Below, one piece after another: positions 52,110 through 61,401 of a stretch of DNA of 64,000 bases. The first letter of the stretch is position 1. Each line of letters begins with the position of its first letter. The notes beneath the pieces are model-generated. The model was not told the origin of the DNA and made no database searches. It worked only from the letters and a program-made list of their open reading frames with translations. The translations under genes were made by a program, and so were the position numbers. Origin of the DNA: Flavobacterium salilacus subsp. salilacus (GTDB lineage: Bacteria; Bacteroidota; Bacteroidia; Flavobacteriales; Flavobacteriaceae); NCBI RefSeq assembly GCF_004634195.1, contig NZ_SKBP01000001.1, positions 62,001-126,000 on the forward strand, in the 5' to 3' direction.

Positions 52110-53174
52110 TTACTTTTGCAGCAACTGCTTTTCTTTCATCAAGATTGGCAAAGAATCTACATCTCTTAAAAATATGAGATCATCTTCAAATTCGTACATC
52201 TTATAGTTGTGGTCGAATGTACTGTCGTCATCAAGTAGCCTTACGGTATCAGCTGCAAAATTGGCTCCTCCGGCTGCAAAGCATTGTGTAAAGGCAACAT
52301 GCCTCACGTTTACTTCTGTTATATATGGCTTTCCGTTTTCATCTTCTTTAAAATCTACAGTAAAGAAACCATGCTGGCTTGCACCTGTGTGTGCAAAAAG
52401 ATGATCCATTGCTCTTTTTGCCTCTTTTACCAATTCAGGCTCATTAAGCAGCCTTCCGAAAGAGGTATTTCCTGTAATGCCCGAAGGGGCTACTTTAGCC
52501 ATAATATAATTTACCCTCTCGGCACATGCGGTACGTAAAAGTTTTCCGTTATAATAAAGCATTTTGCAGGCAAGGTTACGCCCTGGTAAAAATTTACTGG
52601 CAATAAATTCTTTTACATTTGGGTTTATTTGTATCCAGTTTTTAAGTGCTGCCTCGTCTTCAACTTTTAATGAACCTAAGCCGCTTGTACCGCTGGTACT
52701 TCTAACCCAAAAGTTACCTGACAGTGTATTGAACACTTCGTCAAAATTATTAATATCTCTGGAGAATGTTACTGAAGGTGGAACAATATCAAGATCTTTA
52801 AGTATCTCGGTCATTTTGGATTTATCCACCAAAAGCTCAGCCATAGAGTGGTCTGGCAGCATAACCTTACAAGGAAGTTTTTCTCCTGCATTCTTTTTTC
52901 TGCTCCACTCCATTACTTCCATTTCCGGCAGTATTACAGCAATGTCAATGTTGTTCTCTGCTACTATTTTTTCAATAGCATTCCAATATTCAGGTGATGA
53001 TGCCGGCGGTATCACATAGGTTTTATTAAATAGTTCGTTTTGATACAGACCTATGGATAGTGGGTTTATATCTGTACCAACAATATCAAACTTTTTATAA
53101 AACGAATATTTTTTTAAAGCTATTGCAAAACTTCTTGGGGTTGGCCCCCCTACTCCGGTAATTAGTATTTTCAT
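52110..53174 (-). CDS. ATP-grasp family carboxylate-amine ligase (CarB-like)
   Basis: A 354-residue cytoplasmic enzyme. It has an N-terminal Rossmann-like part (MKILITGVGGPTPRSFAIAL), then an ATP-grasp core with LVDKSKMTEILKDL, NFWVRSTSGTSGLGS (nucleotide-binding loop), and GFFTVDFKEDENGKPYITEVN (metal Asp/Glu/Asn, ITEVNVRH). It should join an amino or other nucleophile to a carboxyl group using ATP. The substrate is unknown; a role in decorating a sugar residue is suggested by its neighbours. It lies 3 bases after the other ATP-grasp gene. Confidence 0.88.
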   Translation of the reverse strand: MKILITGVGGPTPRSFAIALKKYSFYKKFDIVGTDINPLSIGLYQNELFNKTYVIPPASSPEYWNAIEKIVAENNIDIAVILPEMEVMEWSRKKNAGEKLPCKVMLPDHSMAELLVDKSKMTEILKDLDIVPPSVTFSRDINNFDEVFNTLSGNFWVRSTSGTSGLGSLKVEDEAALKNWIQINPNVKEFIASKFLPGRNLACKMLYYNGKLLRTACAERVNYIMAKVAPSGITGNTSFGRLLNEPELVKEAKRAMDHLFAHTGASQHGFFTVDFKEDENGKPYITEVNVRHVAFTQCFAAGGANFAADTVRLLDDDSTFDHNYKMYEFEDDLIFLRDVDSLPILMKEKQLLQK

Positions 53175-53177
53175 TAT

Positions 53178-54191
53178 TTATTTTATTAAGTCGTGTTGAT
53201 ATTTCAATAATACGTTTTTTAACCCTTTTTTCACAGGAAGTTGCCATAAAAGTTTACACCAATCATGATTACCTTCTATCAGCTCCGGGCCATTATTGGT
53301 AATGGCAACGTCCCAGCCTATAGATTTATTTTCCGGTACGGTTAGTGCTGCTTTTTTTACCATATCAATGGTCTCTGCCCAATAAGGAATTTCAAAACCT
53401 ACAATAGATACTCCTGTAACCGGATGTACTTCTTCATCTTTCTTGGTAATATCACTATAAACACCAGGGCCTTCTACTACTCCGGTAGCAACATTAATAG
53501 GTGCCGCTATATTACCCGCTGCAAGATTATCTACAGAGGAGTTTATTGTTATTCTAAATCTGGCGCCCAGTATATCTACGTTACTATCTTTATCTAATTG
53601 GGTAATGATTCTTATAGTATTAAGTCCTGATGGAGACATTCCGTTGATTTTGTCATGCTGCATAACATACTCTTCTGCAAAATCATTATTAAGCTCTTCT
53701 AATCGTTTAATGAGGCTTTCGGGAGTAAAATCAGAAGAATTCCTTACTTCAATACCTCTTCCGCATTGACCGTCAGAACCTTTTAAAACTATTTTTCCTG
53801 ATTTATTGGATAATATCCTGTTTGCCACGCCCGGGTCTTTAAGATCTCCTATTGACGCGAAATCATGAAAAACACAATCTTTATATACTTCAAGAAACTG
53901 AAGTTTATCTTCGAGTACATTTCTGCTACTTTTCGGATTCATTTTTAGCTGATACTCATACATAAATCCTGTACCGGCATAGGTTTCTCGCAACTCTTTA
54001 TTGCTTTTATAAAAATGGAAAAGGTAATATTCGTTAATAGAGATATTATATTTTAATGAAGATATTAATATATCTGCATATAATCCTATTTTTGACTTGT
54101 TGTAATTAGATACTACATAGTTAGTAAATTTCCTGAACTTTTCCTTATCGAGTTCCTTTAGATAATATCCAAAATATAATAATCTTTTCAT
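53178..54191 (-). CDS. Sugar-transfer-associated ATP-grasp protein
   Basis: A 337-residue protein, start MKRLLYFGYYLKELDKEKFR. A start 54 bases upstream would overlap the transferase gene. The central and C-terminal parts match the sugar-transfer-associated ATP-grasp family: KIVLKGSDGQCGRGIEVRN, EEYVMQHDKINGMSPSGLNT, IRIITQLDKD, and NGPELIEGNHDWCKLLWQLP. It starts one base after the stop of the sugar transferase gene and precedes the CarB-like ATP-grasp by 3 bases. It probably modifies the sugar or lipid carrier, but the reaction is not known. Confidence 0.86.
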   Translation of the reverse strand: MKRLLYFGYYLKELDKEKFRKFTNYVVSNYNKSKIGLYADILISSLKYNISINEYYLFHFYKSNKELRETYAGTGFMYEYQLKMNPKSSRNVLEDKLQFLEVYKDCVFHDFASIGDLKDPGVANRILSNKSGKIVLKGSDGQCGRGIEVRNSSDFTPESLIKRLEELNNDFAEEYVMQHDKINGMSPSGLNTIRIITQLDKDSNVDILGARFRITINSSVDNLAAGNIAAPINVATGVVEGPGVYSDITKKDEEVHPVTGVSIVGFEIPYWAETIDMVKKAALTVPENKSIGWDVAITNNGPELIEGNHDWCKLLWQLPVKKGLKNVLLKYQHDLIK

Positions 54192-54192
54192 A

Positions 54193-54798
54193 TTAATTAT
54201 TTCCGTTAAATGGTTGCATTGGTCTGTCATCACTCTGATTAACATCTGCTCTTTTGATTACTTTCATAACAGTTTGCCAAAGTATTTTAATATCCAAAAG
54301 TAATGAAACATTATTAACATAATATACATCTAACTTAAACTTATCTGTCCAGCTAATGCTGTTGCGCCCGTTTACTTGTGCCCAACCTGTTATTCCCGGC
54401 CTTACTTCATGCCTTCTCAACTGCTCAGTATTGTATAATGAGATATATTTAAAAAGTAACGGGCGTGGGCCTACCAAACTCATATCTCCTTTTAAAACAT
54501 TGATTAACTGAGGTAACTCGTCCATTGAAGTTTTGCGTACTATACCTCCAAGTTTAGTTATCCTTTCGTTATCGGGAAGCAAATTACCATCGGTATCTTT
54601 TGCATCTGTCATCGATTTAAATTTGATTATCTTAAAGGCTTTTTGGTCTTTACCAGGCCTTGTTTGAAAAAAGAAAGGCTTACCGTTATTTTGAATACTT
54701 AACAATATAATCACAATAATCAATACAGGAGACAATAAAATCAGCCCTGTAAGAGCGGCCACAAAATCGATTATACGTTTAAAAAAAAATTTATACAT
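54193..54798 (-). CDS. Bacterial sugar transferase (WcaJ/PglC family)
   Basis: A 201-residue membrane protein with hydrophobic N-terminus (IIDFVAALTGLILLSPVLII). The catalytic core is FFFQTRPGKDQKAFKIIKFK, then RKTSMDELPQLINVLKGDMS, LVGPRPLLFKYISLYNTEQL, and RPGITGWAQVNGRNSISW. It is the initiating phosphoglycosyl transferase typical of exopolysaccharide loci, transferring a sugar phosphate to a lipid carrier. It overlaps the end of the deacetylase-like gene by 8 bases, and the ATP-grasp gene starts right after it. Confidence 0.93.
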   Translation of the reverse strand: MYKFFFKRIIDFVAALTGLILLSPVLIIVIILLSIQNNGKPFFFQTRPGKDQKAFKIIKFKSMTDAKDTDGNLLPDNERITKLGGIVRKTSMDELPQLINVLKGDMSLVGPRPLLFKYISLYNTEQLRRHEVRPGITGWAQVNGRNSISWTDKFKLDVYYVNNVSLLLDIKILWQTVMKVIKRADVNQSDDRPMQPFNGNN

Positions 54799-55915
54799 CT
54801 TTCTCTGCCAGTATTAATTCGCCTAATTCATTGGCTGCCATAAACTCTGCTTCAGGCCAGCGCGTAACTATCTGCTTTAGTAATTCTTTAAGATCTTCAA
54901 GCCCTTTTTGCCTGTTCTTTTCGTCAATATGCCCACAAAAATTAACTCTATGCGAACTTATAACCGCAGGTTTTTTCCATTTAAAAGCTGTAGCTACCTG
55001 TTTCATAGTATTGCCTACCCAATCTCTTCCGTCTTGCGTGGGTTCAAAAACAGCATTCCTTACCAAATATACCTGTCCTAAATCATTCATTTTACCCATG
55101 TAGTTATATACTTTTCTGTACTCTCCGTTGCCTAAATGTTCTTTTTTATTAGAAGGTTCATCAAGTATTTTTATTCCGTTTTCTTTCAGCCATGAGTGTA
55201 CTATTGGGTGTTCCCTGCCTCCTGGTGGGTTAAAGTGTATTGCTTTATACCCGAAAACTTTTTCAAATGCATTAAGCCCGTCAACTATTATTTCTTTAAA
55301 ACTTTCGTTTTCTTCAAATTTATCAAAATCAAAAGCGGCACTAATTGCTATTGATGGATATTTATTAAAATTAATGCTTGTATAAGAGCGGTTTTGTAAT
55401 GCTGTTATAATCTGAGGGTCTTTGGCTGCAAGAAGTTCTTTAAAAACTTTCAGGTTAAGGTGTTCTCTGCCATGAAACTGTGGTACCAGTAACCTGTTTT
55501 TCATACCTTCCTGCCACAAGCCCCAAACTTTTTCATATCCGGGCAGCTTATTAAGTGTATCCGGTAAAAGTTCATAATAATATTCTTGGTAGTTATTCTC
55601 GATTATCTTTTCAAAGTCAATATTTGCAGGGAGCGCAAAGGGCGTAAATACAGCATGGCTTCCGTTTTTATCTTTCACGCTCGTAAGAACATCAAATAAA
55701 TATTCTAAATCCTCCTGAGTTTCCAGTGTGTCATACTGATCAAACCTCGATTCTACAGGCATACCTGCTTTATCAAGATTATCTCGTGCTTCTTTGGACG
55801 CCAGCCTGACATTGCCATAATCATCTACAGAGAACACTATAATTTTCCTGTCAGTTTTCCAACCCTTAATATTTTTAAAGTTGTTGGTCAATTCTGTTTT
55901 TAATTTGCCAAGCAT
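54791..55915 (-). CDS. Polysaccharide (de)acetylase-like protein, copy 1
   Basis: A 374-residue protein of the NodB-like fold with an atypical metal site. FSVDDYGNVRLASKEARDN (Asp-Asp), LLVPQFHGREHLNLKVFKEL (His motif) and AVISSHRVNFCGHID (second His motif) are the visible landmarks. It is paralogous to the gene at 59447-60565, sharing IVFSVDDYGN versus IVFESDDWGS, QFHGREHLN versus QLHGREHLN, and SSHRVNFCG versus SVHRLNFIG. The enzyme may remove or add acetyl groups on the polysaccharide. No signal peptide is seen, so it probably acts in the cytoplasm on lipid- or nucleotide-linked intermediates. Confidence 0.78.
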   Translation of the reverse strand: MLGKLKTELTNNFKNIKGWKTDRKIIVFSVDDYGNVRLASKEARDNLDKAGMPVESRFDQYDTLETQEDLEYLFDVLTSVKDKNGSHAVFTPFALPANIDFEKIIENNYQEYYYELLPDTLNKLPGYEKVWGLWQEGMKNRLLVPQFHGREHLNLKVFKELLAAKDPQIITALQNRSYTSINFNKYPSIAISAAFDFDKFEENESFKEIIVDGLNAFEKVFGYKAIHFNPPGGREHPIVHSWLKENGIKILDEPSNKKEHLGNGEYRKVYNYMGKMNDLGQVYLVRNAVFEPTQDGRDWVGNTMKQVATAFKWKKPAVISSHRVNFCGHIDEKNRQKGLEDLKELLKQIVTRWPEAEFMAANELGELILAEKDV

Positions 55916-55963
55916 AACTATTTAATTTGCATTTTAATTACACAACTACTTCTTTATTCGGAA

Positions 55964-57100
55964 TTAAGATTCATAAAGCCCGTACATTGCTTCCCAAATT
56001 ACTTCAGGTTTAAAATTTTTAGCCCATTCCACACCATTTTCGCCATATTTTTTTACTTCTTCCTGATTATTATAGAAGTACTCCATAGCTTCTTCAAATT
56101 CAGAAACTGAATATGGGGCTACGAGCACTCCGTTATATCCGTTACTAACCGCATCTTTGCAACCGGTAGAATTTGTACCTATAATAGGCACACCCATGGC
56201 TGCTGCCTGTGTTAATACATTTCCGAAACCTTCCCACCATGCCGGTAAGACAAAAACATTAAATACCGAAAGAAATGCAGGTATGGTATCCTGTGGCTGT
56301 ATACCTGCCATTACAATACCGGGATGCGAATTGTAATCGTCAATAAGTTTAGGATTTTTTATCTGATCCCAATATGGGCGGCCTACTACTAATAGCTTTA
56401 CATTTTTATTCCTGCTATAAAGGTTGTCAAATGCGGCATATAGTTCAGCAATTCCTTTTCTGTCCACAAGCCTGCCTACAAAACCATATACATAAAAGCC
56501 TTCTAAACCATATTTCTCGATATACTCTTTACGTTCTTCCTCTGTAACCCTGTCTCTGCTAAAAAGTTCGAGGTTTAATCCGTTACTGCTTCCTTTACCA
56601 AAAACTACGACTTTGGATTCTTTAAATATTCCTTCGGAGATACCTAAATCTTTTACGGAATTACTAATGCATATAACTTTATGGGAACAAGAGGATATGA
56701 GCTTCTCAATAGTAATAAGAAATTTTCTGAAACGTCCTTTTTCGTGCTCAAACCTAAAGCCTCTACAGGTATATATACGTTTAGGTACTCCCGTAATTTT
56801 GGCTGCTATCATCCCGACAAGACTAATTTTCGGGGTGCCTAGATTTACTATATCCGGTCGGTACTTAAGGAAAATAAGTATAATCTGTATCAAAGATATA
56901 AAATCATAGAAAAGATGAATGTTTCTTTCTATTTTTACGGGTATATGCTTGGCGTTTTCTTTTTTGCAAAAATCAACAACCTGCTCTGTATCAGGCGCTA
57001 AAAGATACACATCATATCCTTTTTGCACAAAAAAATTTAACTGCCCGTTTATTAAGTCTACGCTTTGCGGAGCGGTTATACCAACTATAAGCTTTTTCAT
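55964..57100 (-). CDS. Glycosyltransferase family 4 (PglA-like)
   Basis: A 378-residue GT-B enzyme. The N-terminus MKKLIVGITAPQSVDLINGQ is followed by LGTPKISLVGMIAAKITGVP and RIYTCRGFRFEHEKG, typical of the PglA/RfaB group. The C-terminal donor domain has YGFVGRLVDRKGIAELYAAF, LVVGRPYWDQIKNP, and FVLPAWWEGFGNVLTQAAAM with the EX7E-like motif. It adds a sugar during repeat-unit assembly; donor and acceptor are unknown. It lies 7 bases after the next GT4 gene. Confidence 0.9.
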   Translation of the reverse strand: MKKLIVGITAPQSVDLINGQLNFFVQKGYDVYLLAPDTEQVVDFCKKENAKHIPVKIERNIHLFYDFISLIQIILIFLKYRPDIVNLGTPKISLVGMIAAKITGVPKRIYTCRGFRFEHEKGRFRKFLITIEKLISSCSHKVICISNSVKDLGISEGIFKESKVVVFGKGSSNGLNLELFSRDRVTEEERKEYIEKYGLEGFYVYGFVGRLVDRKGIAELYAAFDNLYSRNKNVKLLVVGRPYWDQIKNPKLIDDYNSHPGIVMAGIQPQDTIPAFLSVFNVFVLPAWWEGFGNVLTQAAAMGVPIIGTNSTGCKDAVSNGYNGVLVAPYSVSEFEEAMEYFYNNQEEVKKYGENGVEWAKNFKPEVIWEAMYGLYES

Positions 57101-57107
57101 ACTTGCT

Positions 57108-58310
57108 TTAATTATTATTTAGTCCGTGATCTTCAAGAAACCTGTCATAGAAAGAGAATCTTCTTTCTGCAAGCACATGAGATACATAATCTTTTGATGT
57201 ATTAAAGTTGGTTTCTGCCATTTGCAAAAGTTCATCCTTTTTTAGCATACTTAACAGTTCTGCTATTTTGTTTACATCTCCTTTTTCAAATATATACTTA
57301 TTATCAATAAGTTCCGGGATACCGCCTGTACGGGCTCCTAAAACAGGGCAAGCCATGCTCATAGCTTCTATAACAGCTCTTGGCAGCCCCTCCTGTTTAC
57401 TTGGTTGTATATAAATATCTATTTTTTTTAAAAATTCAAAAACCTCATCGTGCTTCAGCGGCCCTACAATTTCTACATTGTCATTAAGGTTATATTTATC
57501 AATTTTAGATTGAAGATATGCCGGATTACCCTGCCCTATGAGCTTATACTTAAAGTTTATGCCTTGTTTTTTAAGCTTGTGTAATGCTTCAATTACATCT
57601 GCCTGCCCCTTATAAAGTACATCTATAGCCGCTACTGTACATAGTGTAAGTACCTCGTCTTGGGTATAGGAATTAATTTTTTCTTTTCTGGCTATTAACG
57701 ATTCTTCTTTTACTTCTTTGAGTTCTACATTAGAACAATTGGTTGAAATACCTTTGGTGGGGTAACGTTGTTGTAAAAACTCTTTTGTTACATATACTAC
57801 ATAGGGTACTTCATTCTTCATGCGCAATTTTTGCCTAATAAAAAAGTATGGCGCTACTAGCTTTCCTTTAAGGCTATGATTCCACAAGGCATCCCAACTG
57901 CATGCTACAAATTCGCACATCAGCGGTTTTTTATGTTTATTGGCATATGTAATGGCAATAGACCCTAACATACTGGGTATTCTGGCTACAATAATGTCAT
58001 GATCTAAAACGGCTTGCTCTACAATTTTCTCAACCTCTTTTTTATTGAATAAAAAACGGCTCATTTTTTTAAAATCATCCCGTATCTCGATAACTCCAAA
58101 ATTATCGGGGTTAATTGGAGAATATTTAGATGTATTTTCTTGAGGAATATGCTTTGTGCGTATCAAGGCAGTCATTTTGCCCCCCATATAAAGGTATCTT
58201 TCTTTTATTTTATTGGTTATATGGATACCATAGTAATTACCGGCAGCATCTTTAAACAAAGGCCCATCGTGTGCAAACAAAACTTTTCTTTCGCTCTTTT
58301 CCTTTTTCAT
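57108..58310 (-). CDS. Glycosyltransferase family 4
   Basis: A 400-residue GT-B glycosyltransferase. FAHDGPLFKDAAGNYYGIHI opens the protein; the C-terminal half has LTLCTVAAIDVLYKGQADVI, YKLIGQGNPAYLQSKI, IDIYIQPSKQEGLPRAVIEA (EX7E region) and GARTGGIPELIDNKYIFEKG. It elongates the polysaccharide repeat unit. It sits between two other GT4 genes in the operon, 4 bases after one and 7 before the next. Confidence 0.9.
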   Translation of the reverse strand: MKKEKSERKVLFAHDGPLFKDAAGNYYGIHITNKIKERYLYMGGKMTALIRTKHIPQENTSKYSPINPDNFGVIEIRDDFKKMSRFLFNKKEVEKIVEQAVLDHDIIVARIPSMLGSIAITYANKHKKPLMCEFVACSWDALWNHSLKGKLVAPYFFIRQKLRMKNEVPYVVYVTKEFLQQRYPTKGISTNCSNVELKEVKEESLIARKEKINSYTQDEVLTLCTVAAIDVLYKGQADVIEALHKLKKQGINFKYKLIGQGNPAYLQSKIDKYNLNDNVEIVGPLKHDEVFEFLKKIDIYIQPSKQEGLPRAVIEAMSMACPVLGARTGGIPELIDNKYIFEKGDVNKIAELLSMLKKDELLQMAETNFNTSKDYVSHVLAERRFSFYDRFLEDHGLNNN

Positions 58311-58314
58311 GTGC

Positions 58315-59454
58315 TTAATTTTTGTTATTTCCTATCAGGCTATAATATTGCTGCATTGCAGTTTCATCATCAAAGAATTTTGCCCTTGTCAGTGCAAGTT
58401 CCGCATATTCTTTTCTTAAATCTTCACTGTCAATCAATTTTTCAAGCCCGTTTGCAATCGATTCTCCTTCCGGCTCTACCATTATTCCATACTTACCATT
58501 ATCAATTACTTCCCTGCATCCCGAAACATTGGTTGCTACCAGCGGCCTGCCTAAAATAGCAGCCTCTATAGGCGCAGTTGGCAATCCTTCGGAGTAAGAA
58601 GGTATTATATAAATATCAGAATTTTTAATTATTGGGTATGGGTTTTCTACAAACCCATGTAATGTTACATATTTTTCCACCTTCAACTCTGTTATTAGGG
58701 CATTAAGGTCGTTTTCCAACGGTCCTTTCCCTATAATATGTATATGGAAGGATTTGTTTCTGTCTTTAAGTATTGCTGCTGCTTTAATTAAATTCTCAAA
58801 TCCTTTTATAGGTATTAGCCTACCAATGGCAACTATGGAAATAGCTGAATCAGGATGGGAATAAGTTCCCTGATTGGCCATTTCAAGTACTTTATTTAGA
58901 TTGATAGGGTTGAATATTACCCTTATCTTATCATTTTTTCCAAAAAATGCTTCAAAGTCATCTTTAATACTTTGAGAAGAGGCAATTATGCCATCAACTT
59001 TTTCATAGCGTGAGGTTGCTCTTTTCATGTTACTCGCCGTTAAGTACTTTGTTTTTTGCTTATAGTTACTGTAGCTGCTTTGCACCACCGTATAATAAGC
59101 ATTGTACTTAAGGTTACTCATAAAAACATAGTCTGTAAAAACGCCATCCAAAAAGCAAAAAACAGTATCGTAACTACCTTTTAATTTTCGGGCAAGGGTT
59201 TTTACTAAAATAGGGTTGTTATACTTGCCATACAAATAGTTGGCTGTCCTATAATATAAATCAGAATGTGCAAGGTGCTGCACCTTAACCTGAGGAGGTA
59301 CTTTTTCCAGTAGTACTCCTTTTTTTAATATAACGCACAAATCCACCTCATAAGATTCAAAATCAAACAGGTTCAGTAAATTAATAAGTACTGTTTCAGC
59401 CCCACCGGTATTTAGGGTAGATATAATAAATAATACTTTTTTCTTGTTACTCAT
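58315..59454 (-). CDS. Glycosyltransferase family 4
   Basis: A 379-residue GT-B enzyme. VLFIISTLNTGGAETVLINL is the classic N-terminal segment, with FCFLDGVFTDYVFMSNLKYN in the acceptor domain, and the donor domain has SIVAIGRLIPIKGFENLIKA, HIIGKGPLENDLN and IYIIPSYSEGLPTAPIEAAI, then TNVSGCREVIDNGKYGIMVE. It overlaps the upstream deacetylase-like gene by 8 bases, so expression is coupled. It adds one sugar of the repeat unit; specificity is unknown. Confidence 0.92.
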   Translation of the reverse strand: MSNKKKVLFIISTLNTGGAETVLINLLNLFDFESYEVDLCVILKKGVLLEKVPPQVKVQHLAHSDLYYRTANYLYGKYNNPILVKTLARKLKGSYDTVFCFLDGVFTDYVFMSNLKYNAYYTVVQSSYSNYKQKTKYLTASNMKRATSRYEKVDGIIASSQSIKDDFEAFFGKNDKIRVIFNPINLNKVLEMANQGTYSHPDSAISIVAIGRLIPIKGFENLIKAAAILKDRNKSFHIHIIGKGPLENDLNALITELKVEKYVTLHGFVENPYPIIKNSDIYIIPSYSEGLPTAPIEAAILGRPLVATNVSGCREVIDNGKYGIMVEPEGESIANGLEKLIDSEDLRKEYAELALTRAKFFDDETAMQQYYSLIGNNKN

Positions 59455-60565
59455 AAATCTTATCGCTACTTAAAAATTGTACATCCGGCCAGCGTTCTAA
59501 AACCTTACTAATTAGTAATTTTAAAAGTCTAAGGTTTTCATCTCTATTGTTTATATCCCTGCTGCCTATAAAATTCAATCTGTGTACGCTTATTACTGCA
59601 GGTTTTCCAAACTTAAAGGCAAACTCTATTTCTTTAAGGCACTTTCTGTATTCTTCTTCTCTGGAGGTATATAGCGAGGGCTCAAAAAAAGCATTTCTCA
59701 ATATATATTGCTGTCCATATTTATTTTTCCTGCCAAAGTAATTATGCTTTACCGTATATGGGTTGCCCTTTCCGCGTGGTATTTTTTGTCCGTAAATGCC
59801 TTGCAGGTACTTTACTCCAAGCTCTGACAATGCTTTTTCGTGCTCCTCGCCCCATGTGTAGCACTGTGCTATAAATGTAAGCGGAGAAAAACCGAAAATG
59901 CGTTCAAATTCTTTAAATGATTGTACCAACGCATCTTTTTGAAACTCAAGCTCTGCATTTTCCTGATAGTCTAATGCTGCTTTAAAATCTCTCCTATTGC
60001 CTATCCTGTTATTAACAGGTATGCACGAAACATTTAGTTTACAGGCTTCCTGAAGATTAGTATTGTTTTGCATTTCGCGCAGCCACGGAATTACATTTAA
60101 ATGTTCCCTGCCGTGCAGTTGTGGCATAAATACTTTCTCTTTAATTCCTTTGTGCCAATGTTCTAAAATATTACTGCCTGACGAATATTTATCAAGAGTA
60201 ACATCCAAAGGTTCAAAATAAAATTCTTTATAATGGTTTTCGGAAATTTTATCAAAATCCGGGTTACCCATATTTGTGTTGGCTGTAATTACCGGCGGAT
60301 TACCATTTACATCTTTAAAACTTAGCAATAAATCAAATAGGGTATCTAAATCTTCAATAGATGCTATATTATCATACTTGCTATATGGGTCGCTATCTAC
60401 TGGAAAGCCTAACCCTTTAATTTTATCAAATGTTTTATTATCAGAAATAGTTACCGACCCCCAGTCATCTGATTCAAAAACTATAACTTTTCTTTTTGAA
60501 TAAGGTGGAACGGCGCTATAAGCTAATTTTCCTGAATAGGATTTTAATGTTTTTAAAACTGACAT
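59447..60565 (-). CDS. Polysaccharide (de)acetylase-like protein, copy 2
   Basis: A 372-residue paralogue of the gene at 54791-55915. It shows VIVFESDDWGSVTISDNKTF (Asp-Asp), FMPQLHGREHLNVIPWLREM and AVISVHRLNFIGSRDINN. The two proteins keep the same spacing of motifs and length but differ widely elsewhere, so this is an old duplication or separate gain. No signal peptide is seen. Its start shares bases with the stop of the epimerase gene (TAATG), and its end overlaps the next GT4 gene by 8 bases, so all three are translationally coupled. Confidence 0.78.
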   Translation of the reverse strand: MSVLKTLKSYSGKLAYSAVPPYSKRKVIVFESDDWGSVTISDNKTFDKIKGLGFPVDSDPYSKYDNIASIEDLDTLFDLLLSFKDVNGNPPVITANTNMGNPDFDKISENHYKEFYFEPLDVTLDKYSSGSNILEHWHKGIKEKVFMPQLHGREHLNVIPWLREMQNNTNLQEACKLNVSCIPVNNRIGNRRDFKAALDYQENAELEFQKDALVQSFKEFERIFGFSPLTFIAQCYTWGEEHEKALSELGVKYLQGIYGQKIPRGKGNPYTVKHNYFGRKNKYGQQYILRNAFFEPSLYTSREEEYRKCLKEIEFAFKFGKPAVISVHRLNFIGSRDINNRDENLRLLKLLISKVLERWPDVQFLSSDKIYE

Positions 60566-61401
60566 TAAATCAAAGTTTTCAATCCGGCTTTTAAATCGGT
60601 TTTTGGCATCCAGCCCAGCTTGTTTTTAATTTTGGAGATATCGGCTACAGAATCTAATACTTCACCTTTTCTAAACTCATTAGTATATTCTACATCAAAT
60701 GAAAGTTCATCAAAACTCTGTAACGTATCTACCAGTTCTTTTACAGAATATGATTGCCCATAACCAAGGTTATAAATATCAAAACCTTCATTTCGGGACT
60801 CAATTTCTGTAATAACTGCATCTACCACATCATTAATGTGTATATAATCTCTTTTTGGTCTTGGGTCTTTTAAAACCACACGCCCTGTTTTCACTTGGTC
60901 TAATATTGTTGGCAATAACAGCATACCTGTTTGACCGGGTCCGTAAATATTAAAAAGTCGGAATGCTGTACATGAAATATCAAAATCTCTGTGATATGCT
61001 TTACAAAGCTCTTCCGAAATTAATTTTGTTTCCGCATAAGGGTTATGAGGGTGAAGCCCATGTTGCTCATCTACAGGAAGGTATTGAGGTGGTCCATAAA
61101 AATAGGAACTCATGTATATTACTTTTGCCTTCCATTTTCTTGCAAGCTCCAATGCATTAATAGTTGCAGAGAAATTAACATTATAGAAATCTCTTGGGTT
61201 ATCAAATGAATCAGGTACATAAGTCCTTGCCGCAAGGTGTACTACTATATCGCAGGCAGGCAGTTCTTTAACCTGATCCCAGTCGCAAATGTCCAAACCT
61301 TGAGCACGGGAAACTTCTAAAACGTCAAACCCTTTTTCCTTTAGCAAGGGAACAAGGTTGCTCCCTATAAACCCTGAACTTCCCGTTACAGCTATACGCA
61401 T
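60565..61401 (-). CDS. NAD-dependent epimerase/dehydratase family protein
   Basis: A 278-residue extended SDR enzyme. The NAD site is RIAVTGSSGFIGSNLVPLLK, the catalytic motif is NPYAETKLI (YxxxK), and IVHLAARTYVPDSFDNP and FRLFNIYGPGQTGMLL are typical. YSVKELVDTL near the end fits GDP-mannose/UDP-sugar epimerase relatives. It makes a nucleotide-sugar precursor; the substrate is not identifiable. It starts directly after the nucleotidyltransferase stop (adjacent TAA/ATG). Confidence 0.9.
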   Translation of the reverse strand: MRIAVTGSSGFIGSNLVPLLKEKGFDVLEVSRAQGLDICDWDQVKELPACDIVVHLAARTYVPDSFDNPRDFYNVNFSATINALELARKWKAKVIYMSSYFYGPPQYLPVDEQHGLHPHNPYAETKLISEELCKAYHRDFDISCTAFRLFNIYGPGQTGMLLLPTILDQVKTGRVVLKDPRPKRDYIHINDVVDAVITEIESRNEGFDIYNLGYGQSYSVKELVDTLQSFDELSFDVEYTNEFRKGEVLDSVADISKIKNKLGWMPKTDLKAGLKTLI

